A stretch of DNA of 54,653 nucleotides from Sphingomonadaceae bacterium (GCA_025359425.1 JANYGC010000016.1:1-54653); one strand, 5' to 3'. Numbered from the stretch's first letter, positions 38,324-48,050 are shown. Numbers and translations are program-made. Notes: generated by a model from the letters alone, not told the origin.

Positions 38324-39723
38324 GCGTGCTGCTGGTCGAGGACGACGCCTCGATTGCGCTGGTGATCAATGCCGCGCTTGAGGCCGAAGGGTTTGCGGTC
38401 ACCTGCTGCGATTCCATCGCCGAGCGCGATCGCCTGCTGGCGGCGAACCGTTACGCGCTGCTGTTGACCGATGTGATGCTGACCGACGGCGACGGGCTGG
38501 AGACGCTGGGCGCAGTTCGCGCAGCAGCGCCCGACATGCCGATCATCGTGCTCTCGGCGCAGAATACGCTCGATACCGCGGTCCGCGCGAGCGATACCGG
38601 CGCGTTCGAATATTTCCCCAAGCCATTCGATCTCGACGAACTGGTCAGCACGGTTCGTGCCGCAGTCGGCAACGCTGCGGCACGCGATGGCACGGAAGCG
38701 GAAACAGCCCCGGCGGGCTTGCCGCTGGTCGGCCGCTCCGCGCCGATGCAGGCGGTTTACCGGATGATCACGCGGGTGCTGCGCAACGATCTCACCGTGC
38801 TGGTGCTGGGCGAGAGCGGCACCGGCAAGGAACTGGTCGCCGAGGCGATCCACCAACTGGGCCACCGCAAGGCCGGGCCCTTCGTGGCGGTCAACACCGC
38901 GGCGATCCCCGCCGATCTGATCGAAAGCGAGCTGTTTGGTCACGAAAAGGGGGCCTTCACCGGCGCGGTGGCGCGGTATCAGGGCAAGTTCGAACAAGCG
39001 CAGGGCGGGACACTGTTCCTTGATGAAATCGGCGACATGCCGATCGACGCGCAGACCCGGCTGCTGCGCGCGCTGCAATCGGGCCAGATCCGCCGGGTCG
39101 GCGGGCGCGAGGAGATCGCGGTCGACGTCCGCATCGTCGCCGCGACCAACCGCGACCTTGCACCGCTGATCGCGGCGGGGGCGTTCCGCGAAGACCTTTA
39201 TTACCGCCTTAACGTCGTGCCGATCACGCTGCCTCCGCTACGCGAACGGCCCGACGATGTGCCCGCGCTGGCCCGCCATTTCCTCCAGCTCGCCGCTGCC
39301 GAGGGTCTGCCCCGCCGCCAGCTCACCGACGAGGCCGTGGCGCGGCTGGCAAACCAGCCGTGGCGCGGCAACGTGCGCGAGCTGCGCAATTTCATCTTCC
39401 GCCTCGCCCTGCTGGCGCGCGAGGACCGGATCGGGATTGCGGCGGTCGAGCCGCTGCTGGGAACAGGACTGGACGACGCACCTGCAGGTGAGGGCGGGAC
39501 GCTGGATGGCGCAATCAGTTCGTGGCTGCGCGATAATCCCCTCCCGCCGGGAGCGGTCTACGACGCCGCGCTGGCTGCCTTCGAGCGCCCGCTGTTCGAG
39601 GCGGTGCTGCGCCAGACTGGTGGCAACCAGCTCCGCGCCGCGCAGCATCTCGGCATCAACCGGAACACTTTGCGCAAGCGGCTGACCGAATTGGCGATCG
39701 ATCCCCTGCTGCTTCAGCGCTAA
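38320..39723 (+). CDS. ntrC: Nitrogen regulation response regulator NtrC
   Basis: A 467-residue sigma-54 activator. The receiver domain has D51 as phosphoacceptor in [13 protein letters not shown]. The AAA+ domain has Walker A GESGTGKE at 164-171 and the sigma-54 contact loop GAFTGA at 211-216. A Fis-type helix-turn-helix is at the C-terminus ([21 protein letters not shown]). Unlike NtrX further on, it keeps GAFTGA and should activate sigma-54 promoters. It is coupled to ntrB by ATGA. Confidence 0.97.
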   Translation: MSVLLVEDDASIALVINAALEAEGFAVTCCDSIAERDRLLAANRYALLLTDVMLTDGDGLETLGAVRAAAPDMPIIVLSAQNTLDTAVRASDTGAFEYFPKPFDLDELVSTVRAAVGNAAARDGTEAETAPAGLPLVGRSAPMQAVYRMITRVLRNDLTVLVLGESGTGKELVAEAIHQLGHRKAGPFVAVNTAAIPADLIESELFGHEKGAFTGAVARYQGKFEQAQGGTLFLDEIGDMPIDAQTRLLRALQSGQIRRVGGREEIAVDVRIVAATNRDLAPLIAAGAFREDLYYRLNVVPITLPPLRERPDDVPALARHFLQLAAAEGLPRRQLTDEAVARLANQPWRGNVRELRNFIFRLALLAREDRIGIAAVEPLLGTGLDDAPAGEGGTLDGAISSWLRDNPLPPGAVYDAALAAFERPLFEAVLRQTGGNQLRAAQHLGINRNTLRKRLTELAIDPLLLQR

Positions 39724-39788
39724 TGCGGTCGCATGGCAGGGTAAAATGACTTGCACAAAAGCCACACTAGTGTTGTAATCTCGCAACG

Positions 39789-42002
39789 ATGGTGGAAGCG
39801 ACCGTTCCTGCACGCAACAGACGCTGGCCCCGGTTATGGCGCCGGATGCAGGTCGCAGCGCGGCGTTCAAACCTGTTCCCGATTCTCGAAGTGGGCGCAA
39901 TCGTTGCCTTCGTGGTGATGACCGTGATCACCTGGTATGCGGTCAACGCACGGGCGGGGAAGGGGCAGATGCTCCCCACCGACCTGACCGCAACGCTGCT
40001 GATCGGCACGCTGGTGCCGGCAATGGCGATCCTCGTGCTGCTTGGTCGCCGCATTGCGCTGCAGCGCGGCGCCGAAGCGGTCGGACGAAGCGGCCAATTG
40101 CATGTCCGCCTGGTGTTCCTGTTTTCGCTGATCGCTGCGGTGCCAACGCTGCTGGTGGTGATCTTCGCTTCGTTCCTGTTCCAGTCGGGGGTTGAATTCT
40201 GGTTTTCCGACAAATCGCGCGGACTGCTCGAAAACGCCAACCAGCTGGCGCGCGGCTATTACGAGCAGACGCAGAAAGACATGTCTTACGAATCCTTGGC
40301 AATGGCGGCCGATCTTCGCGACGCAATAGGTCAGTTCCCGTTGGAAAGCGCAGAATTTCAGGAGTCTTATCTCTTTCAGGTCAGGCAACGGAAAATCGAT
40401 GAATCGACAATTCTCCAAAAGCGTGTCGATGGCGGTCTCGACAAGGCTGCCTTCACCCGCGGGGTGGCTCCGCTGTCTGAGATATCGGCCAATGTCCTCC
40501 GTCAAATCGATCGCGGAGAAGCTATCTCTGTCAGTTCAAGTGGAGACAGTATCCGCGCGATAACTCCGATTGATCGCAGGGCCGGAATCTACCTCTATAC
40601 GGTTCGCAAGTCCGACCTCCTCTCGGCGGGTTACGCACAGAACATAGTCCGCGCTTATGACGAGTTGACCCAGCGCACCAGGATCCAGCAATTGCGCTTC
40701 AACATTGCGCTGTTCGTTGCCAGCCTTGCGCTGGTCGGGTTGTCGGTGTGGTTCGCGTTGCGCTTTGCCGACCGGCAGGTGAAGCCGCTCTACGATCTTG
40801 TCGATGCGGCGCGGCAAGTCGGCGCGGGCAATTTCACCATGCGGGTCGAAGGGCGCACCGGGGCCGATGAGGTCGGACTGCTCAACCGCGCATTCAACCG
40901 CATGACCCAGCAGCTCGAACGGCAAAACCACGCGCTGCTGGGGGCCAATCAACAGCTCGACGAGCGCCGCGCATTCATGGAAGCGGTGCTCGAATCGGTC
41001 ACCGCGGGGATCATCAGCACCAACGCCAAGGGCGAAATCCGGCTGATCAACAGCTCGGCGCACAAGCTGCTGTTCGATCGCGGTGAGCCCGCGCCGATCG
41101 GCAAGCGTCTCGCCGCGATCGCTCCGCAGATGGCCAGCCTGGCCGAAAGCGGCACCGATGGCGGGATCTTGCAGTATTCGAAGGGCAGTGAACTGCTCAG
41201 CCTCGCGGTCAAATCGACCCGTTCGGCCAATGGCGATGTGATCACCTTCGAGGACATTACCCGCCAGCTGATCGACCAGCGCCAGGCCGCCTGGTCGGAC
41301 GTCGCGCGGCGGATCGCGCATGAGATCAAGAACCCGCTGACCCCGATCCAGCTCGCCACCGAGCGGCTCAAGCGGCGCTATCGCAAGCAGCTGACCACCG
41401 ACGGCGAACTGTTCGAGGAGCTGACCGGAACGATCATCCGCCAGGTGGGCGAACTGCGCCGGATGGTCGATGAATTCTCCTCGTTCGCGCGGATGCCCAA
41501 ACCGCTGTTTCGCGGTGAGGACCCGGTCGATCTCGCGCGGCAGGCACTGTTCCTCCAGGAAGTTGCGCGGCCCGAAATCAACTTTGCCTTTGCCGTCGAC
41601 GCCGAAATGGGGATCATCGCGTGTGACCGCCACCAGTTCGGCCAGGCCATGACCAACGTGCTCAAGAACGCCACCGAAGCGATCGAAGCGCGCTCGAAGC
41701 TCGAAGACGAAACCTGGCGCGGGAAGATTACGATCACGCTCAAGGGTGGTCTCGAGGACGTGCTGGTGTCGATCACCGACAACGGCATCGGCTTGCCGCA
41801 CGACCGCGAACGGATCGTCGAACCCTATGTGACCACCCGCGAGAAGGGGACCGGCCTCGGGCTCGCGATCGTCAACAAGATCGTCGAAGAGCACGGGGGT
41901 GAAATGAGCTTTGCAGCGGGCAAGCCCGACGGGACCGTGGTGACCATGCGTTTTGCACGAGATCCGCTGGAGGGCCATCGCGGCTCTGAAGCGGCTGAAT
42001 GA
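39789..42002 (+). CDS. ntrY: Membrane sensor histidine kinase NtrY
   Basis: A 737-residue kinase. Several N-terminal transmembrane helices are seen (about residues 30-50, 65-80, 100-125), then a periplasmic sensor segment and another helix (about 300-320). A HAMP region follows (VKPLYDLVDAARQVGAGNFTMRV), then a PAS-like region. The phosphoacceptor is H511 in RRIAHEIKNPLTPIQLATERLKRRYRK. The ATPase domain has DNGIGLPHDRERI and EKGTGLGLAIV. NtrY/NtrX controls nitrogen and redox responses in alphaproteobacteria. It follows ntrC after 65 bases. Confidence 0.95.
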   Translation: MVEATVPARNRRWPRLWRRMQVAARRSNLFPILEVGAIVAFVVMTVITWYAVNARAGKGQMLPTDLTATLLIGTLVPAMAILVLLGRRIALQRGAEAVGRSGQLHVRLVFLFSLIAAVPTLLVVIFASFLFQSGVEFWFSDKSRGLLENANQLARGYYEQTQKDMSYESLAMAADLRDAIGQFPLESAEFQESYLFQVRQRKIDESTILQKRVDGGLDKAAFTRGVAPLSEISANVLRQIDRGEAISVSSSGDSIRAITPIDRRAGIYLYTVRKSDLLSAGYAQNIVRAYDELTQRTRIQQLRFNIALFVASLALVGLSVWFALRFADRQVKPLYDLVDAARQVGAGNFTMRVEGRTGADEVGLLNRAFNRMTQQLERQNHALLGANQQLDERRAFMEAVLESVTAGIISTNAKGEIRLINSSAHKLLFDRGEPAPIGKRLAAIAPQMASLAESGTDGGILQYSKGSELLSLAVKSTRSANGDVITFEDITRQLIDQRQAAWSDVARRIAHEIKNPLTPIQLATERLKRRYRKQLTTDGELFEELTGTIIRQVGELRRMVDEFSSFARMPKPLFRGEDPVDLARQALFLQEVARPEINFAFAVDAEMGIIACDRHQFGQAMTNVLKNATEAIEARSKLEDETWRGKITITLKGGLEDVLVSITDNGIGLPHDRERIVEPYVTTREKGTGLGLAIVNKIVEEHGGEMSFAAGKPDGTVVTMRFARDPLEGHRGSEAAE

Positions 42003-42023
42003 ATGTGAATTGAGGTAAAGGTA

Positions 42024-43421
42024 ATGGCGCTCGAAATCCTGATAGTCGACGATGAACGCGATATCCGCGAACTCGTTGCCGGCGTGCTGAGCGATGAAGG
42101 CTATGAGTGCCGCACGGCCGGTGACAGCACCACGGCGCTGGCGATGATTGACGAGCGCCGCCCTAGCCTGGTGCTGCTCGACGTGTGGCTGCACGGCAGC
42201 CCGATGGACGGGCTCGAAGTGCTCGACGCGATCAAGAGCCGCGAACCCGAGCTGCCGGTGATCATTTTTTCCGGGCACGGCAGCATCGATACCGCAGTCT
42301 CGGCAATCGGCCGCGGCGCCATGGACTTCATCGAAAAGCCGTTCGAGGCCGAGCGGCTCCTGCTGTTGGTCGAACGGGCCACCGAAACCGATCGGCTGCG
42401 GCGCGAAAATGCGCGGCTGCGCGAAGGTTTCGTCACCGCCGACGAGTTCACTGGCAATAGTACCGCGATCAACCAGGTCCGTGCTACGCTCAAGCGGGTC
42501 GCCAACACTGGCAGCCGTCTGCTGATCACCGGCCCCGGCGGATCCGGCAAGGAGGTCGCGGCGCGGCTGCTGCACAGCTGGAGCGGACGCGCTGAGCACG
42601 CTTTCGTCACGGTCAATTCGGCGCGGATCACGCCCGAGCGGTTCGAGCAAGAATTGTTCGGCGAGGAATCGAACGGCAAGCTGGTCCGCGCCGGGCTGCT
42701 CGAGATGGCCGACGGGGGCACGCTGTACCTCGACGAAGTGGCTGACATGCCGCTTTCGACCCAGGCACGGATCCTGCGGGTGTTGACCGAACAGGCCTTC
42801 GTGCGGGTCGGTGGCAATCGCCAGATCCGCGTCGATGTCCGGGTCGTCTCTTCGACCGCACGCGAGCTCGAGCGGGAGATCGCCGACCGCCGCTTCCGCG
42901 AAGACTTGTTCTACCGGCTCAACGTGGTTCCGGTGACGATCCCCTCGCTCGCCGAACGGCGTGAGGATATCCCGATGCTGGTCGATCACTTCTTCGCGCG
43001 GTTCGCCTCGGATCAAGGCGTGCCGCCGCCCGAGGTCAGCATCGAGGCGATGGCCGCGCTGCAAAGCTACGAATGGCCGGGCAACGTCCGCCAGTTGCGC
43101 AACGTGGTCGAGCGCACGATCATTCTGACCCCGCGCGACCGGCTGGCGCGGATCGAGGCCGATATGCTGCCCAGTGAAGTCGTTTCCGGGAGGATCAGCG
43201 GCGATCCTGGCATGCCCTCATTGATGGGGGTGCCGCTGCGCGAGGCGCGCGAGAATTTCGAGCGTGAATACCTGCGCGTACAAATTCGCCGCTTTTCGGG
43301 AAATATTTCGCGCACCGCGAGTTTCATCGGAATGGAGCGGTCGGCTTTGCACCGGAAACTCAAACTGCTCGGAATGGTCGAACGCCGCGACGACGAGGAA
43401 GATGGCGAAGCGGACGGCTAA
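42024..43421 (+). CDS. ntrX: Response regulator NtrX
   Basis: A 465-residue NtrC-family regulator paired with NtrY. The receiver phosphoacceptor is D53 in [11 protein letters not shown]. The AAA+ domain has Walker A GPGGSGKE at 170-177. The helix-turn-helix lies near the C-terminus ([23 protein letters not shown]). The sigma-54 loop GAFTGA is missing; residues about 213-225 read [12 protein letters not shown]. Loss of this loop is known for alphaproteobacterial NtrX and suggests that it does not drive sigma-54 promoters in the normal way. It starts 22 bases after ntrY. Confidence 0.95.
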   Translation: MALEILIVDDERDIRELVAGVLSDEGYECRTAGDSTTALAMIDERRPSLVLLDVWLHGSPMDGLEVLDAIKSREPELPVIIFSGHGSIDTAVSAIGRGAMDFIEKPFEAERLLLLVERATETDRLRRENARLREGFVTADEFTGNSTAINQVRATLKRVANTGSRLLITGPGGSGKEVAARLLHSWSGRAEHAFVTVNSARITPERFEQELFGEESNGKLVRAGLLEMADGGTLYLDEVADMPLSTQARILRVLTEQAFVRVGGNRQIRVDVRVVSSTARELEREIADRRFREDLFYRLNVVPVTIPSLAERREDIPMLVDHFFARFASDQGVPPPEVSIEAMAALQSYEWPGNVRQLRNVVERTIILTPRDRLARIEADMLPSEVVSGRISGDPGMPSLMGVPLREARENFEREYLRVQIRRFSGNISRTASFIGMERSALHRKLKLLGMVERRDDEEDGEADG

Positions 43422-43451
43422 GCGTGTCGTAAAAGTGTAACATCAAGGGCG

Positions 43452-43480
43452 TTTACGCGAGCGCTGCACTGCGGTAGAAT
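43452..43480 (+). promoter_or_regulatory. Likely sigma-70 promoter of hfq
   Basis: TTTACG (43452-43457), a 17-base spacer and TAGAAT (43475-43480) lie about 87 bases upstream of the hfq ATG, in the 145-base gap after ntrX. The match to TTGACA and TATAAT is good, with ideal spacing. Confidence 0.6.
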
Positions 43481-43566
43481 GATCTCATTACAAGACCGGT
43501 TCTCCGTTCGCAGGGTGGACCAGATTGCGGACCGTACCAGCGGCCGCCAACAAGAAGGACAGACAT

Positions 43567-44157
43567 ATGACCTCACGTACCCTCACGGCACGCCCGCGTC
43601 CGGCCAAGGCCGAAGACGAGGCCGAGACAGCATCGATGACGCCCCCGGCAGCCGTTCCCAGCGGACCGGCGACGGGCAAGGGCCAGAACCTTCAGGACCA
43701 GTTCCTCAACCTGCTGCGCAAGAACAAGGTCCCGGTGACCATGTTCCTGGTCAAGGGCGTCAAGCTGCAAGGCATCGTCACCTGGTTCGACAATTTCTCG
43801 ATCCTGCTGCGCCGCGATGGTCAGGCCCAACTGGTCTACAAGCACGCCGTATCGACGATCATGCCGAGCCTGCCGATCGATGTCGCGCAATTCGGCAGCG
43901 CGGTGGAGGGCGGCAAGAAGGTCCGTCTGCTGCAGGACGTGTTCCTCTCGAGCGTGCGCGAAAGCGCGGTCCAGGTTACCATGTTTCTGGTCAACGGCGT
44001 AATGCTCCAGGGCCGCGTCGCGGCGTTTGACCTGTTTTGCATGCTGCTTGAGCGTGAAGGCTATGTGCAACTCGCCTACAAACACGCGGTCTCGACCATT
44101 CAGCCGCTCAGCCCGATCGACCTGATGGGCGATAGCGACGACGGCGAAGCAGCCTGA
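43567..44157 (+). CDS. hfq: Double-domain (tandem) RNA chaperone Hfq
   Basis: A 196-residue protein with two complete Hfq/Sm domains, at about residues 38-104 and 118-185, after a disordered N-terminal 37 residues. Both have the Sm2 motif YKHAVSTI. Domain 1 keeps the RNA surfaces (Q43, R51/K52/K54 rim, K66, F77, Y91-H93). Domain 2 keeps the U-binding core (Q123, F157, Y171-H173). It has E132 and A134 where the rim basic residues should be, and M146 and L156 at the distal and proximal sites. Such a protein would build a ring from three chains rather than six. AAGGA precedes the ATG. hflX follows, overlapping. Confidence 0.95.
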   Translation: MTSRTLTARPRPAKAEDEAETASMTPPAAVPSGPATGKGQNLQDQFLNLLRKNKVPVTMFLVKGVKLQGIVTWFDNFSILLRRDGQAQLVYKHAVSTIMPSLPIDVAQFGSAVEGGKKVRLLQDVFLSSVRESAVQVTMFLVNGVMLQGRVAAFDLFCMLLEREGYVQLAYKHAVSTIQPLSPIDLMGDSDDGEAA

Positions 44158-45485
44158 ACTTCGGTGACGAAGCCGAAGGCGACCTTGCGCGCGGAGCCCG
44201 CGCGCTGATCGTCTATCCCGAATTCCGGGGCAGGGGAGCCGTGAGCGGCGATACCGCACCCCGGCTCGAAGAAGCGCGCGGGCTGGCCCTGGCGATCGGG
44301 TTGGTGGTGGTCGATGCCATCGCAATCCCAATCCGCGAAGCACGCGCCGCGACGCTGTTCGGCGAGGGGCAGATCCAGAATATTGCGATTGCGTGCGAGC
44401 AGGACGCCGCCGGGCTGGTGATCGTCGACGGCAGCCTGACGGCAATCCAGCAGCGCAACCTGGAAGAAAAGCTCAAGCGCAAGGTCATCGACCGGACTGG
44501 ACTGATCCTCGAAATTTTCGGCGAACGCGCCGCAACCGCCGAAGGCCGTTTGCAGGTAGAACTGGCGCACCTCGATTACCAAGCCGGGCGACTGGTGCGC
44601 AGCTGGACTCACCTTGAACGGCAGCGCGGGGGGTTCGGGTTCCTTGGCGGGCCGGGTGAAACCCAGATCGAGGCAGACCGCCGCCTGATCCGTGACCGCA
44701 TGGCCAAATTGCGCCGCGAGCTAGAGCAAGTCCGCCGCACCCGCGGGCTTCACCGCAGTCGGCGCGAGAAAGCGCCGTGGCCGGTGATCGCGCTGGTCGG
44801 CTATACCAATGCTGGCAAAAGCACGCTGTTCAACCGGTTGACCGGGGCCTCGGTGATGGCTGAAGACTTGCTATTCGCCACACTCGATCCGACCATGCGC
44901 AGTATCCGGCTGCCCGGGGTGGATAAGGCGATCTTGTCGGACACGGTGGGGTTCATCTCAGACCTGCCGACCCAACTGGTCGCAGCCTTCCGCGCCACGC
45001 TCGAAGAAGTCACCGCCGCCGACGTAATCGTCCACGTGCGCGATATGGCCAGTCCGGAAAGTCTGGCGCAAAAGCAGCATGTTCTGGCTATCTTGCAAGA
45101 CCTTGGCTTACTTGACGAGCAGGGCGGCGAGCCGACTATTCCGCTGATGGAAGCTTGGAACAAGTGGGATTTGCTCCCGCCCGATCAGGCGGCTGAGCTG
45201 ATGGATCAGGTCCAAGCCAAGAGTGAAACCGTCGTTGTGCCGGTTTCGGCGCTCACCGGCATGGGCTGTGAAAGCTTGCTCGAAGCGGTGAGTAAACTGC
45301 TGACCCAGCGCGCCAAGTTGCACAGTTTCGTCTTGCCGGTCGGCGATGGGCAGCGGCTCGCCTGGCTTCATGCGCATGGCGAAGTGGTGAGCGAAGACGA
45401 GGCGGGGAGCGACGAGCGCGGGCCCTTGCGGCGGCTCGATGTGCGGCTCGATCCGCGCGAATTAGGCCGGTTTGTCCGGCTCTGA
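44154..45485 (+). CDS. hflX: Ribosome-associated GTPase HflX
   Basis: A GTPase that splits or rescues stalled ribosomes. The N-terminal HflX domain includes [28 protein letters not shown] and [11 protein letters not shown] coiled coil precedes the G domain ([16 protein letters not shown]). The G domain has P-loop GYTNAGKST, the [10 protein letters not shown] switch region and NKWD. The first ordinary start is GTG 44241, but the family-like [15 protein letters not shown] lies before it. In frame upstream only CTG is available before a stop. The CTG at 44154 overlaps the hfq stop as CTGA, so I placed the start there with reservation. The 3' end overlaps mazG by 24 bases. Confidence 0.85.
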   Translation: MNFGDEAEGDLARGARALIVYPEFRGRGAVSGDTAPRLEEARGLALAIGLVVVDAIAIPIREARAATLFGEGQIQNIAIACEQDAAGLVIVDGSLTAIQQRNLEEKLKRKVIDRTGLILEIFGERAATAEGRLQVELAHLDYQAGRLVRSWTHLERQRGGFGFLGGPGETQIEADRRLIRDRMAKLRRELEQVRRTRGLHRSRREKAPWPVIALVGYTNAGKSTLFNRLTGASVMAEDLLFATLDPTMRSIRLPGVDKAILSDTVGFISDLPTQLVAAFRATLEEVTAADVIVHVRDMASPESLAQKQHVLAILQDLGLLDEQGGEPTIPLMEAWNKWDLLPPDQAAELMDQVQAKSETVVVPVSALTGMGCESLLEAVSKLLTQRAKLHSFVLPVGDGQRLAWLHAHGEVVSEDEAGSDERGPLRRLDVRLDPRELGRFVRL

Positions 45486-46271
45486 CGCCTTGACGTCAGT
45501 CCACAGCGCTTCCTGCTGCTCGAGCGTAAGCGTATCGAATTGCCGTCCGCGCTGCTGCGCCAGCGCCTCCATCGCCCGGAACCGGCGCTCGAATTTTCGG
45601 TTGGCTGCTCGCAGCGCGTCTTCGGGAGGAATTCCGTAAGCGCGGACAAGGTTGACTGCCGCAAACAGCAGGTCGCCGGCTTCCTCGGCCTGATGGTCAG
45701 GGCCAACAGCGTCAGCCAATTCAGCCATTTCCTCGCGCAATTTGTCGGCGGGTCCAGCGGGGTCTGGCCAGTCGAACCCCGCACGCGCGGCGCGCTTCTG
45801 GAGCTTTTCGGCGCGGAGCAAAGCCGGGAGAGCCTGCGCGACGCCGTCCATCGCGCCGCTGGCGCCTTGGGCGGCGCGTTCTTCGGCTTTGAGCGCTTCC
45901 CAACGGGTTTCGCGCGATTGGCCGGGATCAGATGCTCCGCCAAAGATGTGCGGATGGCGCGCTTCTATCTTGGTCGAGATTGCACCGGCGACATCGGCAA
46001 AATCGAACAGGCCGAGTTCGTCAGCCATGCGCGCGTGGAACACGACCTGGAGCAGCAAGTCGCCGAGTTCGTCCTTGAGCGCGGGCATATCGCTGCGCTC
46101 AATCGCGTCGGCGACCTCATAGGCTTCTTCAATGGTGTAGGGCGCGATAGTGGCGAAACTCTGCGCCAGATCCCATTCGCACCCGCGCGCCGGATCGCGC
46201 AGCCGTGACATAATCGCAAGCAGCCGGTCGAGTGCCGCGGCAGAAGTGGGGGTTTGCTCTTGCTGTGCCAT
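45462..46271 (-). CDS. mazG: Nucleoside triphosphate pyrophosphohydrolase MazG
   Basis: A 269-residue enzyme that removes pyrophosphate from NTPs and limits misincorporation. It opens with LLAIMSRLRDPARGCEWDLAQSF. It has two all-alpha MazG units with the metal-binding EEAYE and DELGDLLLQ motifs in the first and EEAGDLLFA in the second. It is encoded downstream of the TatD-MBL-small protein run but separated by a 65-base AT-rich stretch. No ribosome site is visible before the ATG. It converges with hflX with a 24-base overlap. Confidence 0.95.
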   Translation of the reverse strand: MAQQEQTPTSAAALDRLLAIMSRLRDPARGCEWDLAQSFATIAPYTIEEAYEVADAIERSDMPALKDELGDLLLQVVFHARMADELGLFDFADVAGAISTKIEARHPHIFGGASDPGQSRETRWEALKAEERAAQGASGAMDGVAQALPALLRAEKLQKRAARAGFDWPDPAGPADKLREEMAELADAVGPDHQAEEAGDLLFAAVNLVRAYGIPPEDALRAANRKFERRFRAMEALAQQRGRQFDTLTLEQQEALWTDVKASEPDKPA

Positions 46272-46280
46272 ATTAGATTG

Positions 46281-46294
46281 ATAATATATATTAT
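46281..46294. promoter_or_regulatory. AT-only palindrome just upstream of mazG
   Basis: ATAATATATATTAT is a perfect 14-base palindrome of A and T only, in an otherwise GC-rich genome. It lies 9 bases before the mazG start codon on the minus strand. It could be a -10 region or a regulator site. Because mazG has no visible ribosome site, a leaderless transcript is possible. Confidence 0.5.
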
Positions 46295-46336
46295 GTTAAA
46301 TGAAACGTCGGGTGCATGGGTGAGTACAATGATCCT

Positions 46337-46510
46337 TCACATCTTCACCTGGCTGATAATCAACGTTAGCGCCGCGATAATCGCAGCCCAGATCAACGCC
46401 ATCTGCAACATCCTGCTCTGACCCAGCTGGTGACTGCGCAGCGAACGCCATCCAAGCGTCAACGCCATCGCTGCGCCAATAATCGCTGCCACCATCGCGC
46501 CGGTGCTCAT
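46337..46510 (-). CDS. Small membrane protein of 57 residues
   Basis: This gene is below most length cut-offs. It starts MSTGAMVAAIIGAAMAL and ends IIAALTLIISQVKM. Two hydrophobic helices (about residues 3-19 and 35-53) are joined by a polar loop (GWRSLRSHQLGQSR), so it should be a two-pass inner-membrane protein. Its ATG shares one base with the MBL hydrolase stop (TGATG), which strongly suggests that it is translated. The order MBL hydrolase, small protein, mazG looks deliberate. The function is unknown. Confidence 0.75.
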   Translation of the reverse strand: MSTGAMVAAIIGAAMALTLGWRSLRSHQLGQSRMLQMALIWAAIIAALTLIISQVKM

Positions 46511-47277
46511 CACAATACCACCTCCAGGCCATCATAGCCGACCTGCACATGGGCCGGTACTTCGCCGCACAGCGTGACATAATCCATGCTCTTGTCGAGA
46601 TGTGTCAGCACCGCCTGGCCGGCGCGCGATGCTTCGGTCAGTTCGAGCGCCATAGCCAAGTGTGCGTGGGTTGGATGCGGCTCGCGGCGCAGGCAATCGA
46701 CGACGAGCACATCGACCCCGGCAAACAGATTGACCATTTCGCGGCGAATCTCACTGAAGTCTGTCGCATAGCCGATTGATTTACCGTCACAATCAAACCG
46801 AAAAGCGGTGCTTTGCGCAGGCCCATGCGGCATCTGGCACCAGCCAACTCCGAACCCGGCGCACATCCGCAGCGGCTCGAGTGGTTCGAGTGACAGAATC
46901 GTTGGATAGCCTTCCTGGCCAGCGAAAGCATAACCAAATCGCAACCGCAGCCGCCGGGCGGTTTCTTCGGATGCATAGCCCGGGATCGGCGCTGCCCGGC
47001 CGTACCGCAGCACCCTCAGGTCATCGATTCCGTGGACGTGATCGGCGTGATCGTGAGTCCAGAACACCGCATCGATCCGGTCGATCTCATTGGCAAGCAA
47101 CTGGTTGCGTAGATCGGGCGATGTATCGACCAGCAGCCTGGCACCTGCATTGTTCTCGACCAGGATCGAAACGCGGGTGCGCCGGTTCTTTGGTTCAGCC
47201 GGATCGCAGCGACCCCAGTCGTTACCGACTCGCGGTACCCCGGTGGAAGTGCCGCAGCCCAGCAAGCGAACCTTCAC
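46510..47277 (-). CDS. Metallo-beta-lactamase fold hydrolase, PhnP-like
   Basis: A 255-residue MBL hydrolase. The opening KVRLLGCGTSTGVPRVGNDWG and the metal motif THDHADHVHGID resemble PhnP, a phosphodiesterase acting on cyclic ribose phosphates. Further ligands lie in ATDFSE and THLDKSM. No phn genes are near, so the substrate is uncertain. Start is GTG 47277, which overlaps the tatD stop by four bases (GTGA). The longer frame from 47400 would overlap tatD heavily. Confidence 0.88.
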   Translation of the reverse strand: MKVRLLGCGTSTGVPRVGNDWGRCDPAEPKNRRTRVSILVENNAGARLLVDTSPDLRNQLLANEIDRIDAVFWTHDHADHVHGIDDLRVLRYGRAAPIPGYASEETARRLRLRFGYAFAGQEGYPTILSLEPLEPLRMCAGFGVGWCQMPHGPAQSTAFRFDCDGKSIGYATDFSEIRREMVNLFAGVDVLVVDCLRREPHPTHAHLAMALELTEASRAGQAVLTHLDKSMDYVTLCGEVPAHVQVGYDGLEVVL

Positions 47278-48050
47278 AGGCCCGCCTTGGTGAACAGACG
47301 GGTAAAGTTTCGGGTGGTGGTTTCGGCCAGATGCTCGGGAGAAACCCCGCGCAATTCCGCCACAAACCGTGCGGTATCGGCGACAAACGCAGGTTCGCAT
47401 GGCCGACCGCGATGCGGCACTGGCGCGAGGAATGGTGAATCGGTTTCAACCAGAATACGGTCTTCGGGCAGCTCGGCAGCTATCGCCTGCAAGTCCTTGG
47501 CATTCTTGAAGGTAATGATCCCGGAAAGCGAAATTGTCAGCCCCAGCTCGAGCACTTCGCGGGCGAAATCAGCCGATGCGGTAAAGCAATGGATCAGCGC
47601 CGGGTAAGCCCCCCGCTCCAGCTCGTCGCGCAGGATTGCGGCGGTATCCGCCTCGGCGTCGCGGGTGTGGACGATCAGCGGCAGGCCGGTCTCGCGCGCC
47701 ACTGCGATATGCCGGCGCAGCAGCGCCTGCTGGGTCTGCCGATCGCTCTTGTCGTAATAGTAGTCGAGCCCGGTTTCGCCGATCGCGATGACCTTGGGAT
47801 GCTGGGTCGCGACGAGCAGCGCAGCTTCACCCAGATCGGCATGGCCATCGGCTTCGTGCGGGTGAATCCCCACCGAGGCCCAGACATCCGCTTCGCGGTC
47901 CGCCGTCGCGATCACCTGATCCCATTCGGACTGGCGGGTCGAAATCGAGAGGAAGCCCCCCACTCCCGCCGCGCGGGCGCGCGTCAGCACGCCGGCCTGA
48001 TCCTCGACCAGGCCTTTATACTCAAGGTGACAGTGCGAATCGATCAGCAT
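47274..48050 (-). CDS. tatD: TatD family DNase/hydrolase
   Basis: A metal-dependent hydrolase of 258 residues. Motifs are IDSHCHLEYKG at the start, GIHPHEADGH, GETGLDYYYD, IVHTRDA, LIHCFTAS and VETDSPFLAP near the end, all expected metal-site regions of TatD. Family members have 3'-5' DNA or RNA exonuclease activity linked to quality control. It abuts metG: the tatD ATG at 48050 shares one base with the metG stop. It overlaps the MBL gene by 4 bases. Confidence 0.95.
   Translation of the reverse strand: MLIDSHCHLEYKGLVEDQAGVLTRARAAGVGGFLSISTRQSEWDQVIATADREADVWASVGIHPHEADGHADLGEAALLVATQHPKVIAIGETGLDYYYDKSDRQTQQALLRRHIAVARETGLPLIVHTRDAEADTAAILRDELERGAYPALIHCFTASADFAREVLELGLTISLSGIITFKNAKDLQAIAAELPEDRILVETDSPFLAPVPHRGRPCEPAFVADTARFVAELRGVSPEHLAETTTRNFTRLFTKAGL

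Noticed and set aside
40536..43064. Open frame of 842 codons opposite ntrY and ntrX
   Set aside because: Antisense shadow of two well-identified genes with strong third-position GC; no recognisable domain.
46296..46580. 94-codon minus-strand open frame spanning the end of the MBL gene
   Set aside because: It is a different frame from the coupled 57-residue membrane protein and overlaps the MBL gene; no hydrophobic or conserved pattern.
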